The translations under genes and the position numbers were made by a program. From Jatrophihabitans cynanchi (GTDB lineage: Bacteria; Actinomycetota; Actinomycetes; Mycobacteriales; Jatrophihabitantaceae): a stretch of 64,000 nucleotides of DNA. Positions 44,351-53,189 of the stretch are shown piece after piece. Numbering within the stretch: the stretch's first letter is position 1; each line of letters opens with the position of its first letter. The stretch spans positions 1,860,001-1,924,000 of the forward strand of contig NZ_CP097463.1 of NCBI RefSeq assembly GCF_027247405.1, in the 5' to 3' direction. The notes beneath the pieces are model-generated. The model worked only from the letters and a program-made list of their open reading frames with translations, was not told where the DNA came from and ran no database searches.

Positions 44351-45509
44351 CGATGCCGTCCTTGTCGCGGTCGCTCTTGGTGTTGGCGTCGTACAGTGCC
44401 GCCGACACGAAGAACCGGGTGTCGGGCTTGCCGCTGGTGTGATCGCGGGCGCCGGGTCGTCCGACCCCGTGCGGGTAGTCCTGACGTAGCGCGGTGCAGT
44501 TCGCGTAGGACTTCGCGCTGGTGGCCGACGGTTGCACCACCGCTGCCCTCGTCGTGGGCGCAGCCGGCGAGTGGTACGTGCTCGGTGCCGGCTCAGCGCT
44601 GCTGTGCGGCCGGACCGTCGGCGGCGCGCCGGCTTCGGTCGGCACCCGCTGCCCGGGGCAGGCGGACAGCACGCGCGCGATCGCGTCGCGCTCAGCCCGG
44701 GTCATCCACAACCCGTAGCGGGCCTTGACCGCGACCTGTCGTGCGACGTACGCGCAGCGGTAGGCCTTGTTCGGCGGCAGCCAGGTCGCCGCGTCGCCGT
44801 CGCCCTTGCCCTGATTCGTCGGTCCGTCGACCGCTAGCAGGTTCAGCGGATCATTGGCCAAGTCGACCCGCCTGCGCGCGTCCCAGTACTGGGCACCCTT
44901 CTGCCAGGCGTCCGACAGCGCGACGACATGATCGATCTGGACCGCGCTGGACGTACCCTGCCCGTACCGGAACGTGATCGTCCTGCCGGTGTACGGATCG
45001 ACGAGCACGCCGGAGGTGACCTTGCAGCCATCGGCGCGCACCACGTCGGTCAGGTCCCGGGCGAGGATGTCGTCTCGGGTGCGGCACCCGTTGTGGCCGC
45101 CGGGGTCGTCGTTGTCGTCTGTCCACGCGGCGCCGAACTGACCGCGGCTGTAGTCCGTCTTCGGCGCGCGCCCCTTGATGACGAGCGTGTCCAGTACAGC
45201 CGTCGCGGTGCTGGACGCGGTCACCCCGTCCGCGCGAACGGCGCTCGGCTTCGGGGCAGCCGAACTGCGCACCGCGGCGGTGCTCGAGAGCGGGTCCGCG
45301 CTGCCGTCCCCGGGCGATGCAGGGCTGTCGCGATCGGTCGTGGCGCGCGACGGCGCCGGCGAACCGGTCGAGTTCGCGACGTGTGCGTCCGGGTGCGGCG
45401 GCCGGCCGTTGTCACCGACCGCGCCGATCACGACCACCAGCGCGAGCGCAGCACCGAGCCCGCTCGCCCACTTCGGGTGCGCGTGACAGAACCGCAAGAT
45501 CGTTTTCAC
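44337..45509 (-). CDS. secreted HNH nuclease (DUF1524) with Excalibur domain
   Basis: 390 residues from GTG 45509, nine bases after AGGG; an in-frame TTG at 45518 is a weaker choice. Membrane-spanning or signal segment (about 15-35), long Ser/Ala-rich spacer, then a DUF1524 HNH domain ('GCRTRDDILARDL', 'AVQIDHVVALSDAWQKGA', 'LANDPLNLLAVDGPTNQGKGDGDAATWLPPNKAYRC'). The C-terminus is an Excalibur calcium-binding motif ending 'DRDKDGIACEA'. Probably a secreted or cell-wall-attached DNase/RNase. Confidence 0.88.
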   Translation of the reverse strand: MKTILRFCHAHPKWASGLGAALALVVVIGAVGDNGRPPHPDAHVANSTGSPAPSRATTDRDSPASPGDGSADPLSSTAAVRSSAAPKPSAVRADGVTASSTATAVLDTLVIKGRAPKTDYSRGQFGAAWTDDNDDPGGHNGCRTRDDILARDLTDVVRADGCKVTSGVLVDPYTGRTITFRYGQGTSSAVQIDHVVALSDAWQKGAQYWDARRRVDLANDPLNLLAVDGPTNQGKGDGDAATWLPPNKAYRCAYVARQVAVKARYGLWMTRAERDAIARVLSACPGQRVPTEAGAPPTVRPHSSAEPAPSTYHSPAAPTTRAAVVQPSATSAKSYANCTALRQDYPHGVGRPGARDHTSGKPDTRFFVSAALYDANTKSDRDKDGIACEA

Positions 45510-45543
45510 TGAGAGCAACCCTGCAGGGCGTGTGAGGTGCGCG

Positions 45544-47001
45544 TCAAGTCCGGGGTGTCGCGGTTATCCGGGTTCCGCGTGGATTGCGGCTCGACGAGTT
45601 TTCCCGGCGGGTCAGCGCGGCGACGACGACCGCGGTGACCAGAGCGGCGCACGCGGACAGGATCAGCGCGTGGTTCCAGCCGGCGAAGCCCGGACGTGAA
45701 CCGGCGCCGGTGCGCGTGGCGACGATGACCACGAGGGTCACACCGATCGACGAACCGAGGTAGCGGGCGGTGTTGTTCGCGCCGCTGCCGACCGATGCCC
45801 GCTCCGGCGGGACGGTCGCGACCGCCTGCCTGCCCAGCCCGGCGTTGAGGACGCCGCTGGCGACGCCGGCTACGGCCAGGCCCGGCACCAGGTGCCACAC
45901 CGGGCCGGGCACGGCGCCCACCATGGCCAGTTCGCCGACGGCGACGCCGGCCAGACCGAGGGTCAGCTGACGCGGTCCCTGCAGGGCCGGCGGGAGGCAC
46001 CGCGCCAGCAGTGCCGCGCCCGTGCTCGCGCCGGACCAGGCGAGCAGCAGCAGCGCCGCGCCGAGCGAGGAGAGCCCGAGTTCGGTGATGAAGAAGTTGC
46101 AGGAGAACGACATGACACCGATGACGCCGATACCGGTGCCCAGCGCAGCCACTGTGGCCCCGGTGAACTGCCGATCCCGGAACAGGTGCAGTTCGAGCAT
46201 GGGCGCGCGCCGACGCCGCTCGACGACGACGAACAGGGCGGCGGCGGCGAGCGCGCCGCCGCCGGCGGTGGCAACCCAGGGGGTGAGCCCGTCGCGTCCT
46301 TCGGTGAGTGCCACGAGGGCGAGGACGAGCGCCAGACCCAAGGCACCCGCGCCGGGAAGGTCAACCGGACGCGGCGTCGGCGCGACCGACTCGGCCGCAA
46401 CCCGCTGGGCCACCAGGGCCAGCGCCACCGTGCCGAGCGCCAGCAACGCGTAGAACCCGCGCCACAGGTGCAGTTCGTCGAGGAACCCGGTGATCACCGG
46501 GCCGGCGGCGATGCCGCCGCCGACGCTGGCACCCCACACGCCGCTGATCATCGCCCGGTCGGCCGGCGTCCGCGCGAGAGCCGCCACGAGACCGAGGCTG
46601 GAGGCCACGATTCCGGCGCTGCCGACTCCCTCGACCAGGCGGCCGAGGATGAACGGGGCGGTGGATGTTGCCAGCGCGCAGGCGAGCGAGCCGGCCGCGA
46701 TCAGCGCATTTCCGGCGACGAAGACCCGGCGGCGGCCGTGGTCGTCGGCGAGCGCCCCGGCCGTCAACAGGACGGCGGCCAGGGCGACGCTCGTCGAGCT
46801 CAGGATCCAGGTCTGGCCGTTCGCGCCGGCCGCGAGTGCCCGCGCCACGGTGGGCAGGTTCCCGAGCGGCCCGGTATAGGTGACCAGCGCCAGGAAGGTG
46901 CCCGCGGCGACGATCGCGAGCGTCGGCGCCAGCCGGCTCGAACGTTCCCCCACCCCCTCGGCGGGCGTGGGCTCGACTCGATCCAAGGTTAGTCTGTTCA
47001 T
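45544..47001 (-). CDS. MFS drug-efflux transporter
   Basis: 485 residues, 14-helix DHA2-like pattern. 'LADDHGRRRVFVAGNALIAAGSLACALA' gives the MFS loop motif, and 'LGRLVEGVGSAGIVASSLGLVAA' fits motif C-type regions. The ATG at 47001 lies inside the left arm of a large inverted operator, so binding would block transcription initiation and possibly translation. Divergent from an HxlR-type regulator, its likely repressor. Confidence 0.88.
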   Translation of the reverse strand: MNRLTLDRVEPTPAEGVGERSSRLAPTLAIVAAGTFLALVTYTGPLGNLPTVARALAAGANGQTWILSSTSVALAAVLLTAGALADDHGRRRVFVAGNALIAAGSLACALATSTAPFILGRLVEGVGSAGIVASSLGLVAALARTPADRAMISGVWGASVGGGIAAGPVITGFLDELHLWRGFYALLALGTVALALVAQRVAAESVAPTPRPVDLPGAGALGLALVLALVALTEGRDGLTPWVATAGGGALAAAALFVVVERRRRAPMLELHLFRDRQFTGATVAALGTGIGVIGVMSFSCNFFITELGLSSLGAALLLLAWSGASTGAALLARCLPPALQGPRQLTLGLAGVAVGELAMVGAVPGPVWHLVPGLAVAGVASGVLNAGLGRQAVATVPPERASVGSGANNTARYLGSSIGVTLVVIVATRTGAGSRPGFAGWNHALILSACAALVTAVVVAALTRRENSSSRNPRGTRITATPRT

Positions 47002-47041
47002 CAGACCAACTCTAGAGCCAACTCGGTCTGATGAACAGACT
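46991..47041. promoter_or_regulatory. perfect 17-bp inverted operator between MFS and hxlR genes
   Basis: AGTCTGTTCATCAGACC (46991-47007) and GGTCTGATGAACAGACT (47025-47041) are exact reverse complements, with 34-bp centre spacing. Each arm is itself a palindrome (GTCTG-TTCAT-CAGAC), so two dimer sites can be bound on one face of the helix. Controls both divergent genes; the MFS start codon is inside the left site. Confidence 0.85.
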
Positions 47042-47063
47042 ATTTTCTTGCTAATCTGAGGAC

Positions 47064-47585
47064 ATGGCCCTCGGGATCGGTTACGCGGCGCAGAACTGCA
47101 GCCTGGCGCGGGCACTGGAGATCGTCGGGGAGCGCTGGACGATGCTCGTCATCCGGGACCTGTTCTACGGGGTGCACCGGTTCACCGACCTGCTCGCGCA
47201 TCTGGACATCTCGCGGGCAGTGCTGACCGATCGGCTGAACACGCTCACGGAGGCCGGGCTGGTCCGGCGCCAGGAGGGCGATGGTCATCCGGGCTACGAG
47301 CTCACCGAGGCGGGCGTGGCCCTGTGGCCCAGCCTGTTCGCGCTCTGGAGCTGGGGACAGCGGTTCGCCGGCGACGGCACCCCCGGCCGATCGTTCGCGC
47401 ACGCGACCTGCCACACCCGGCTCGAGGACACCGGACGCTGCCCGCGCTGCGGCAGCGTGCCCGGGCCCGCCGAGGTGCTCGCGATGCCGCCGGCCGGCTC
47501 CGGCGAGCCCGGTCGCAGCGACCGGGTGAGCGTGCTGCTGCGCCGGCCGCACCGGCTGCTGACACCGCTCGTTCCCGAAAGTTGA
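47064..47585 (+). CDS. HxlR family transcriptional regulator
   Basis: 173 residues; ATG 47064 after TGAGGAC. Winged HTH of the HxlR group ('CSLARALEIVGERWTMLVIRDLFYGVHRFTDLLAHLDISRAVLTDRLNTLTEAGLVRR', with Cys near residue 12). The C-terminus has Cys residues in 'ATCHTRLEDTGRCPRCG' that may bind metal or sense redox. Probably represses the divergent MFS exporter and itself. Confidence 0.9.
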   Translation: MALGIGYAAQNCSLARALEIVGERWTMLVIRDLFYGVHRFTDLLAHLDISRAVLTDRLNTLTEAGLVRRQEGDGHPGYELTEAGVALWPSLFALWSWGQRFAGDGTPGRSFAHATCHTRLEDTGRCPRCGSVPGPAEVLAMPPAGSGEPGRSDRVSVLLRRPHRLLTPLVPES

Positions 47586-47668
47586 CAGCTACGGCGGCTA
47601 TCCGGAGCTGATCCGCTTCGCGATGCCTCCTCGACGTCTCCTCGACGCCTTCTGGGTGCCGCGATCGG

Positions 47669-48286
47669 TCAGGCCGTCTCGATGCTCGGGTGGTAGCGCT
47701 TGACCCGGTGCAGCGTGTTGCGATCGGTGTGGTGCATCTCCGCACCCGTCGCGGTCAGCTTCAGAACGAGATCGGACACGTAGCTGAACGTCCCGTCGTC
47801 GTTCATGGTGAAGGTGCTCTCGAACGCCATGGCGCGCGCCCGCTCCAACAGGTACTTGTTCTGGCACAAGCCGTAAGCACCCGACCCGGGCTCGGCGACG
47901 AAGGTGAGCGACCTGTCGCGCGGGCCGGCGTCACCGCCGGCCAGGATGGCCAGTCCGCGCGGCACGGCGAAGCACCGGATCACCTGCCCGTTCGCCTTGT
48001 CCCACAGCAGGTAGCCCGTCTCGTCATGGAAAGGATCCATCGCCTCCTCGCCGTGACGCCAGGCCGTCATCGAGTAGTTGAGCCCCTCCATGCTCTGCTG
48101 ACCGTTCTCGACCACCGGGATGGGCTTGAACCAGGCGCGCTCGAAGTAGCCGGTTTCGATCGTCTCGTCGTCCTTGTTGTGATAGGAGAGATCGATGCCG
48201 AGGTTCCCCTCCCACTCGCCGACGAGAGGGGTCAGCGGGCCAAGCTTCTGCGGGCCGGCCGTGGTCGCCGTGACGGGTGTGCTCAT
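47669..48286 (-). CDS. nitrobindin-like heme-binding beta-barrel protein
   Basis: 205 residues. 'LTPLVGEWEGNLGIDLSYHNKDDETIETGYFERAWFKPI' is the FABP-like barrel opening, followed by 'HDETGYLLWDKANGQVIRCFAVPRGLAILAGGDA' and 'HHTDRNTLHRV' with the His region of heme ligation in nitrobindins. Cytosolic. May bind heme or a hydrophobic ligand. Divergent from a MarR regulator across 286 bases. Confidence 0.72.
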   Translation of the reverse strand: MSTPVTATTAGPQKLGPLTPLVGEWEGNLGIDLSYHNKDDETIETGYFERAWFKPIPVVENGQQSMEGLNYSMTAWRHGEEAMDPFHDETGYLLWDKANGQVIRCFAVPRGLAILAGGDAGPRDRSLTFVAEPGSGAYGLCQNKYLLERARAMAFESTFTMNDDGTFSYVSDLVLKLTATGAEMHHTDRNTLHRVKRYHPSIETA

Positions 48287-48572
48287 GGTGTCTCCGTTTC
48301 AGTGCGCCTGTGAAGTTCTCGATGTGGTGGACGCTGCGTGCCGGTAGGCGGGGCGGCTGCGGCCGGCCGGCGCCGGTGAGGGCGTGCGGGGAACCACGCA
48401 GCCCTCGTTCAATCTGGAGTCGGTCAAGACCACTCTGCCCGCAAGGGCGTGCTTAAGGCAAGACTTGCCGCCTGCAACACTCTGGCGTGAGCGAAATGCC
48501 GGGAGCGTCCGCCCCCATTCCGATCGACCGCATTCGGCCCGCCGCGGACTTGTCTCGTGCAATGCTTGAGCC
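48287..48572. promoter_or_regulatory. intergenic region between heme-binding barrel gene and marR
   Basis: Divergent promoter region. A perfect inverted repeat GGCAAG-A-CTTGCC lies at 48457-48469, a good size for a MarR site. Around the marR start an imperfect repeat GTGCA...TGCAC spans 48557-48578 and includes the ATG. No reading frame is convincing here. Confidence 0.5.
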
Positions 48573-49058
48573 ATGCACAAGGCGGGACGAGTCGCCCGAG
48601 CCCGGACCCCGGTCGATGAACTGGTGGCGTTCGAGGTTGCGACCCGGGACCTCGTCGGGGTCGCCCTGCGCAGCGTCGAGCGGCTCGAGGTGTCGCTACC
48701 CCAGTTCCGCCTGCTGCAGGTACTGCACGAGCACGGACGATCCACCTCGACGCATTGCGCTCAGGCGCTGAACGTCGCGGGGTCCTCGATCACCCGCCTG
48801 GCCGACCGGCTGCACGCGTCCGGGCACCTGATCCGCGGCGTCGACGAGTCCAATCGCAGTGTCGTCATCCTGGAGCTCACCGCGCCGGGCCGCAAGGTCG
48901 TCCAGCAAGTCACCGCCCGCCGCCGGCGCGAACTGGGCCGCGTGCTCGGTCTTCTCGACCCAGCCGCACGGGCCGCGTGCGCAGCAGCCCTGACGACCCT
49001 GCACGAGCATCTCGGCGACGAGTACACCGGCGAACTGCACAGCCCGGTTCCGCTTTGA
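48573..49058 (+). CDS. MarR family transcriptional regulator
   Basis: 161 residues. Winged HTH 'VSLPQFRLLQVLHEHGRSTSTHCAQALNVAGSSITRLADRLHASGHLIRGVDESNRSVVILELTAPGRKV'. C-terminal dimerisation helix. The ATG sits within an imperfect inverted repeat, compatible with autoregulation. Targets likely include the divergent heme-binding gene. Confidence 0.88.
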   Translation: MHKAGRVARARTPVDELVAFEVATRDLVGVALRSVERLEVSLPQFRLLQVLHEHGRSTSTHCAQALNVAGSSITRLADRLHASGHLIRGVDESNRSVVILELTAPGRKVVQQVTARRRRELGRVLGLLDPAARAACAAALTTLHEHLGDEYTGELHSPVPL

Positions 49059-49116
49059 CAGCGAGGGTTCCCGAACCGCGTGCAGGCGCGATCAACCGCG
49101 TACGGTGCCGACTCGA

Positions 49117-49962
49117 TCATTGCCGGCGACCTTCCGCCTGCCGGATGATCAGGTCGGCCGTCTGGGTGGGCGCCTGTTCGGGGATCCAGTGGCTCACGCC
49201 GTGCAGCGTCACGAATTCGTACGGCCCGGTGACGTAGCGCTCGGTGGCGCGGGCACCGTACGCACCCAGCGCTATGTCCTGGTCCGACCAGACGTGCAGG
49301 GTGGGCACGTCGGTCGCCGGTGTCGCCGCGGGACGGTCGAGCGACTGGGCCGCGTACCAGTTCAGTGCGCGCCGCAACCGGGGTGCGGTTCCGACGCGGC
49401 GCAGGACGTGCTCGACATCGACGCCCGTGCCGTGCCCGAAGACCGCGCGCAGCTTCGCGGCTGCGTCGGCGAGCAGCGTGTGCTCGTAGCCGGGCGTGGC
49501 GAAGTCGCGCATGTACGCGGACCGGCGCCGCTGGTCGTCATCGACCCGCAGCGCTTCGGTGAAGGCGCCGGGATGCGGCACCGACAGGGCCGTCAGCGTC
49601 CTGACCCGGTCCGGGTGCCGGCTCGCGACCTGCCAGGCGACCGCGGCGCCCCAGTCGTGACCGACCAGGTCGACCGACTCGATGCCGAACGCGTCGAGCA
49701 CGCCGAGCACGTCGGCGACCAGGTACGCGGCGCGGTACTGCTCCACGGCATCCGGACTGGCCATCGGGGAGTAGCCGCGCTGGTCCAGGGCCAGTACGCG
49801 GTACCCGGCCCGGCTCAGCCGCGGGATCACGTGGCGCCACGACCAGGCAGTCTGCGGGAAGCCGTGCAGCAGCAGGATCGGCCGGCCGTCGCCCGGGCCG
49901 TCCACGGTGACGTCGAACGTGAACTCACCGACGGCGACCGGCCGCGACTGCGGGACGCTCAC
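49117..49962 (-). CDS. epoxide hydrolase/haloalkane dehalogenase-like alpha/beta hydrolase
   Basis: 281 residues from GTG 49962, with AAGGAG upstream; the longer frame is non-coding. 'LLLHGFPQTAWSWRHVIPRLSRAGYRVLALDQRGYS', nucleophile Asp in 'VDLVGHDWGAAVAWQVA', later 'DQDIALGAYG' and the His in 'HGVSHWIPEQAP'. The Asp nucleophile and HGFP motif fit epoxide hydrolases. Cytosolic detoxification or biosynthetic enzyme. Confidence 0.88.
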   Translation of the reverse strand: MSVPQSRPVAVGEFTFDVTVDGPGDGRPILLLHGFPQTAWSWRHVIPRLSRAGYRVLALDQRGYSPMASPDAVEQYRAAYLVADVLGVLDAFGIESVDLVGHDWGAAVAWQVASRHPDRVRTLTALSVPHPGAFTEALRVDDDQRRRSAYMRDFATPGYEHTLLADAAAKLRAVFGHGTGVDVEHVLRRVGTAPRLRRALNWYAAQSLDRPAATPATDVPTLHVWSDQDIALGAYGARATERYVTGPYEFVTLHGVSHWIPEQAPTQTADLIIRQAEGRRQ

Positions 49963-50203
49963 TGGCTGCTCCTTCTCCTCGATCCTGACGGCCGCCGCGC
50001 GACGGCAACGCCCGCGGTCCACTGTGCACCGGTCGGCCGTGAGGTGAGCCCAGCACTGCTTCCGGCAGCAGGCGCGCATCTACCGCTCGGCAGCGGTAGG
50101 CAACTTCGCGAGCCCGACATTGCCGATCCGTCACCTGTCGGCGGGATCTGCCGCACACGAGACTGGACATACGGAGCCGATAGCTCACCGAAAGGAGCCG
50201 ACG

Positions 50204-50395
50204 ATGACGTGTCTTCGCATTCGCTGCTCGAAGTGCCGGATCTCCTTTTCCACGGTGCGAGCGCTCCTCAAGCATCGCGACGCGCACGATGCCGGACCGG
50301 CCGCGGGCACGGATCCGGTGGTCGCCTTCGATTCGGTGACCAGCGCCGCCGGAGCCGAACGGCGCGACGCGGTTGCCGTCGGCGCCAACAGCTGA
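50204..50395 (+). CDS. 63-residue classical C2H2 zinc-finger protein
   Basis: ATG 50204 with AAAGGAG upstream. Residues 7-28 fit the eukaryotic-type finger exactly: C8-x2-C11-x3-F15-x5-L21-x2-H24-x3-H28. The remaining 35 residues are Ala/Gly/Asp-rich and probably disordered. Bacterial Ros/MucR fingers have shorter spacing, so this is not that family. Starts the stress cluster with DksA-like and universal stress proteins; role unknown, could bind RNA, DNA or protein. Confidence 0.78.
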   Translation: MTCLRIRCSKCRISFSTVRALLKHRDAHDAGPAAGTDPVVAFDSVTSAAGAERRDAVAVGANS

Positions 50396-50607
50396 CCCGG
50401 CAGCGGCCGACGCGCGGTTGACCCCGCGGCTGACTGCGCGCGGTTCCCGGCGGCGCGTTCGATCCTCGCGCGTAGTGCACGGAAGGCAACCGTCGTGCCG
50501 CGCGCTGCGAAGGCACGCCGGCTGCGGCAACAGCCGCCAGTTCGTGCCCGGAGCGAGAACCCGCCCCGGCCGGCGGCACCACAACCACGAGAGGTGAGGA
50601 CCGAACC

Positions 50608-50955
50608 ATGACGATGACTGATCTTGCGAGCGGCGCCTCGTCGGTCGAGCGGGTTCGCGACGTAGCCAGGATCCGCGATGTCCTGAACCGGCAGCGCGAG
50701 GCGCAGCTCGCGCACTTGGACGCATTGACTCGCGAACACGCCGCTGCCGGCACGTCCGGGCAAGCCCAGCTGCGTGGCCTCACCGCGGGCCTGCGCCAGA
50801 CGGTCGCACAGATCGACACCGCGCTCATGCAGCTCGAGGCAGGCCGATACGGAATCTGCCTGTCCTGCAGCGAACCCATCGCACCGCCACGACTCGAGGC
50901 GCTTCCGGCAGCCGTGCTGTGCCTGCGTTGCCAGCGGCTGAAGGAACGACGGTAG
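50608..50955 (+). CDS. DksA/TraR-type C4 zinc-finger protein
   Basis: 115 residues. Helical N-terminal coiled coil, then a C4 zinc site C84-x2-C87 ... C105-x2-C108 ('YGICLSCSEPIAPPRLEALPAAVLCLRCQ'). Proteins of this type can bind RNA polymerase's secondary channel; the acidic tip residues of DksA ('DxxDxA') are replaced here, so direct action is uncertain. Region 50396-50607 before it holds no recognisable element. Confidence 0.85.
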   Translation: MTMTDLASGASSVERVRDVARIRDVLNRQREAQLAHLDALTREHAAAGTSGQAQLRGLTAGLRQTVAQIDTALMQLEAGRYGICLSCSEPIAPPRLEALPAAVLCLRCQRLKERR

Positions 50956-50969
50956 GGAAAGGAACCACG

Positions 50970-51851
50970 ATGTCAGTCAACACAGGCCGGATCGTCGTCG
51001 GCATCGACGCTTCCGAAGGCAGTGAGCTCGCACTGAACTGGGCGCTGGACGAGGCACTCGCCCGTGACGCTGCGGTGCACCTGATCTGTTGCCACACCCG
51101 TCCCCTGCTGCTCGGGTGGGAGGGCGCGAATGTGGCCGACCTGCAGGAACTGGCCAGTGCCGCCCGCCGAACGGCGTCGGACGCGTTGGTGAGCGCCCTC
51201 GACCGGGCCCGGGGCACTGCGCCGACCGTCCCGGTGACGGGAGAAACGGTCGAGGGCCGGCCGGCGGTCGTGCTGGCCGAGCGCTCGGCCGGCGCCCAGC
51301 TGATCGTTCTCGGGTCCCGGCGGCTCAAAGCGGTCGGTTCGGTGCTGCTCGGCTCGGTCGGTACTGCCGTGACAGCGCGCGCGCAGTGCCCGGTGGTCGT
51401 GGTGCGTGGCCCGGCCGGCATGCTGGCCGAACGTCCCGCCGTGGTCGTCGGCATCGACGGGACCGACGCAGCTGATCCGGCTCTCGCATACGGTTTCGAG
51501 CACGCGAGCCGGCACGACGTGCCGTTGCGCGCGTTGATGTGTTGGCGACCGGACCCGCTTGCGACGATGCAGTGGCGTCCGGAGGCACCAGTTCCGGAGC
51601 GGGCCCAAGCGTGGGTGACGGCCACGCTGCAACGGTGGCAGCGGCGGTACCCCTCGGTCACCGCCGCGGGCATCGTCATTCGGGATCAGGCCGCTGCCGG
51701 GCTGGTGGAACAGTCAGCCGCGGAACACCTGCTTGTCGTCGGCAGCAGGTCACGCAACGCACTCGCCGGGACGTTGCTCGGGTCGGTCGCCCAGGGCGTC
51801 CTGCACCACGCGACCTGCCCCGTCGCGGTCGTCCCGGTCTGGGTCGGCTGA
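50970..51851 (+). CDS. tandem universal stress protein
   Basis: 293 residues, two USP domains (about 1-145 and 153-290). ATP-binding motifs 'IVVGIDASEGSELAL' and 'VVVGIDGTDAADPAL' with 'GSRRLKAVGSVLLGSVGTAVTARAQCPVVVV' and 'GSRSRNALAGTLLGSVAQGVLHHATCPVAVV' (G-2x-G-9x-G-S/T). Start ATG 50970 with GGGAAAGGA. Stress or dormancy protein; starts within a stress-gene cluster. Confidence 0.93.
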   Translation: MSVNTGRIVVGIDASEGSELALNWALDEALARDAAVHLICCHTRPLLLGWEGANVADLQELASAARRTASDALVSALDRARGTAPTVPVTGETVEGRPAVVLAERSAGAQLIVLGSRRLKAVGSVLLGSVGTAVTARAQCPVVVVRGPAGMLAERPAVVVGIDGTDAADPALAYGFEHASRHDVPLRALMCWRPDPLATMQWRPEAPVPERAQAWVTATLQRWQRRYPSVTAAGIVIRDQAAAGLVEQSAAEHLLVVGSRSRNALAGTLLGSVAQGVLHHATCPVAVVPVWVG

Positions 51852-51921
51852 TCCGAACCAGCCGCGATCGCGGACTCGGCCCATGCACCCACCCGGTCTG
51901 AACGACAACAAGGAGGAAGCG

Positions 51922-53175
51922 ATGAGCACGACAGCACTCGCGACACGATCAGATGTGAGCGCGGCAGGCACACAGCCGGTCCGTCCGCGACCGGCGGCGG
52001 TTCCCGACGCCGGTGTCATGTCAGGGGCTGAGCACCTGTCCGAGCTGTGCACCCCGCGCGGAACTGCGGCACACGTGTCGCTGTTCCTGCCGACGGTGCG
52101 GCGGGGTCCGCAGACCGCTCAGAACGGCATTCGCTGGAGGAACCTGCTCGCTCGGGCCGAGGTCGCGCTGCGTGCGACGGCCGCACCCGCGGAGGCGACT
52201 GCGACGCTGGACGCGCTGCGTCAGGTATCCGAGGACGAGGGGTTCTGGCGCAACGACGGCAGCGGCCTGGCAGTCTTCGCCGCGCCCGGCTGGTCACGCG
52301 TGCTCCACACGCCGAGCACGCTGCCGGAACTCGCGGCCGTCGGCAACCGGTTCCTGATTTCCCCGCTGCTGCCGTCACTCTCGTCAGCTGGGCGCTTCCT
52401 GTTCCTCGCGCTGGACAGGGCCCAGTCCCGGCTGTTCCTCGGCACTCGGTTCGGTCTCGAGGAGGCCGGCGTACACATCCCGACCGGTCCGGGGCACGCG
52501 TCCGAGGATCGGCGACGGCCGGCCGAGCGGCCAGAGGGCTTCGTTGCCGACCGGGGTGGGTCCGGCAGGAGCGTGGTGTTCTACGGACGCGGGAACCTGG
52601 ACCGCAAGCAGGTCGAGGAGACGCTGCAGTACTTCCGCGCGATCGATGCCGTGCTCGCCGAGCTGCCGAACGGCGAGCGGCCGCCGATGCTGCTGGCCGG
52701 TCTCGGTTACCTCGTCTCGCAGTACCGGCAGGTGACCCGCTATCGCGAGATCGTCGAGGACGTGTTGGTGACCGATCCATCGCAGCTGCCGATCGAGGAA
52801 CTGCACCGGCGGGCATGGCTGCAGATCGAGCCACAGCTTCGAGGCGACGAATCGGCCGCAGCCGCGCGCTACCGGCAACTGGCGGGCACCGGACGTACCG
52901 CGCACGAGCCCGGCGCGGTACTCGCGGCGGCGCGAGTCGGTCGGGTCGAATCGCTGTTCCTGTCATCCTCGATCATGGCTACGCCGCCCGACTCGGTGCT
53001 GCTGCTCGGTGCCGGGGCCCGCAGCCAGTTCGACCAGTTCGACCGGCTCGACCAGTTCGACCGGCTCGACCAGGCCGCGGCAGCCTGCCTGGCCCACGGC
53101 GGAGCGGTCTATCTCGTCGCGCCGGAGCGCATGCCGATTCGAGACGAGTGCGCAGCCGCGCTGCTGCGGTACTGA
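51922..53175 (+). CDS. BaeRF (bacterial archaeo-eukaryotic release-factor-like) family protein
   Basis: 417 residues; ATG 51922 after AGGAGG. 'AAHVSLFLPTVRRGPQTAQNGIRWRNLLARAE' and 'GLAVFAAPGWSRVLHTP', 'LPSLSSAGRFLFLALDRAQSRLFLG', 'GRGNLDRKQVEETLQYFRAIDAVL' and 'GGAVYLVAPERMP' follow the BaeRF pattern. This group is related to eRF1/Vms1 and is predicted to act on stalled ribosomes or tRNA, but it is largely untested. A short tandem repeat (FDQFDRLDQFDRLDQ) lies near residue 370. Common in actinobacterial stress clusters. Confidence 0.82.
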   Translation: MSTTALATRSDVSAAGTQPVRPRPAAVPDAGVMSGAEHLSELCTPRGTAAHVSLFLPTVRRGPQTAQNGIRWRNLLARAEVALRATAAPAEATATLDALRQVSEDEGFWRNDGSGLAVFAAPGWSRVLHTPSTLPELAAVGNRFLISPLLPSLSSAGRFLFLALDRAQSRLFLGTRFGLEEAGVHIPTGPGHASEDRRRPAERPEGFVADRGGSGRSVVFYGRGNLDRKQVEETLQYFRAIDAVLAELPNGERPPMLLAGLGYLVSQYRQVTRYREIVEDVLVTDPSQLPIEELHRRAWLQIEPQLRGDESAAAARYRQLAGTGRTAHEPGAVLAAARVGRVESLFLSSSIMATPPDSVLLLGAGARSQFDQFDRLDQFDRLDQAAAACLAHGGAVYLVAPERMPIRDECAAALLRY

Positions 53176-53189
53176 GAAGCGAACCGCCG

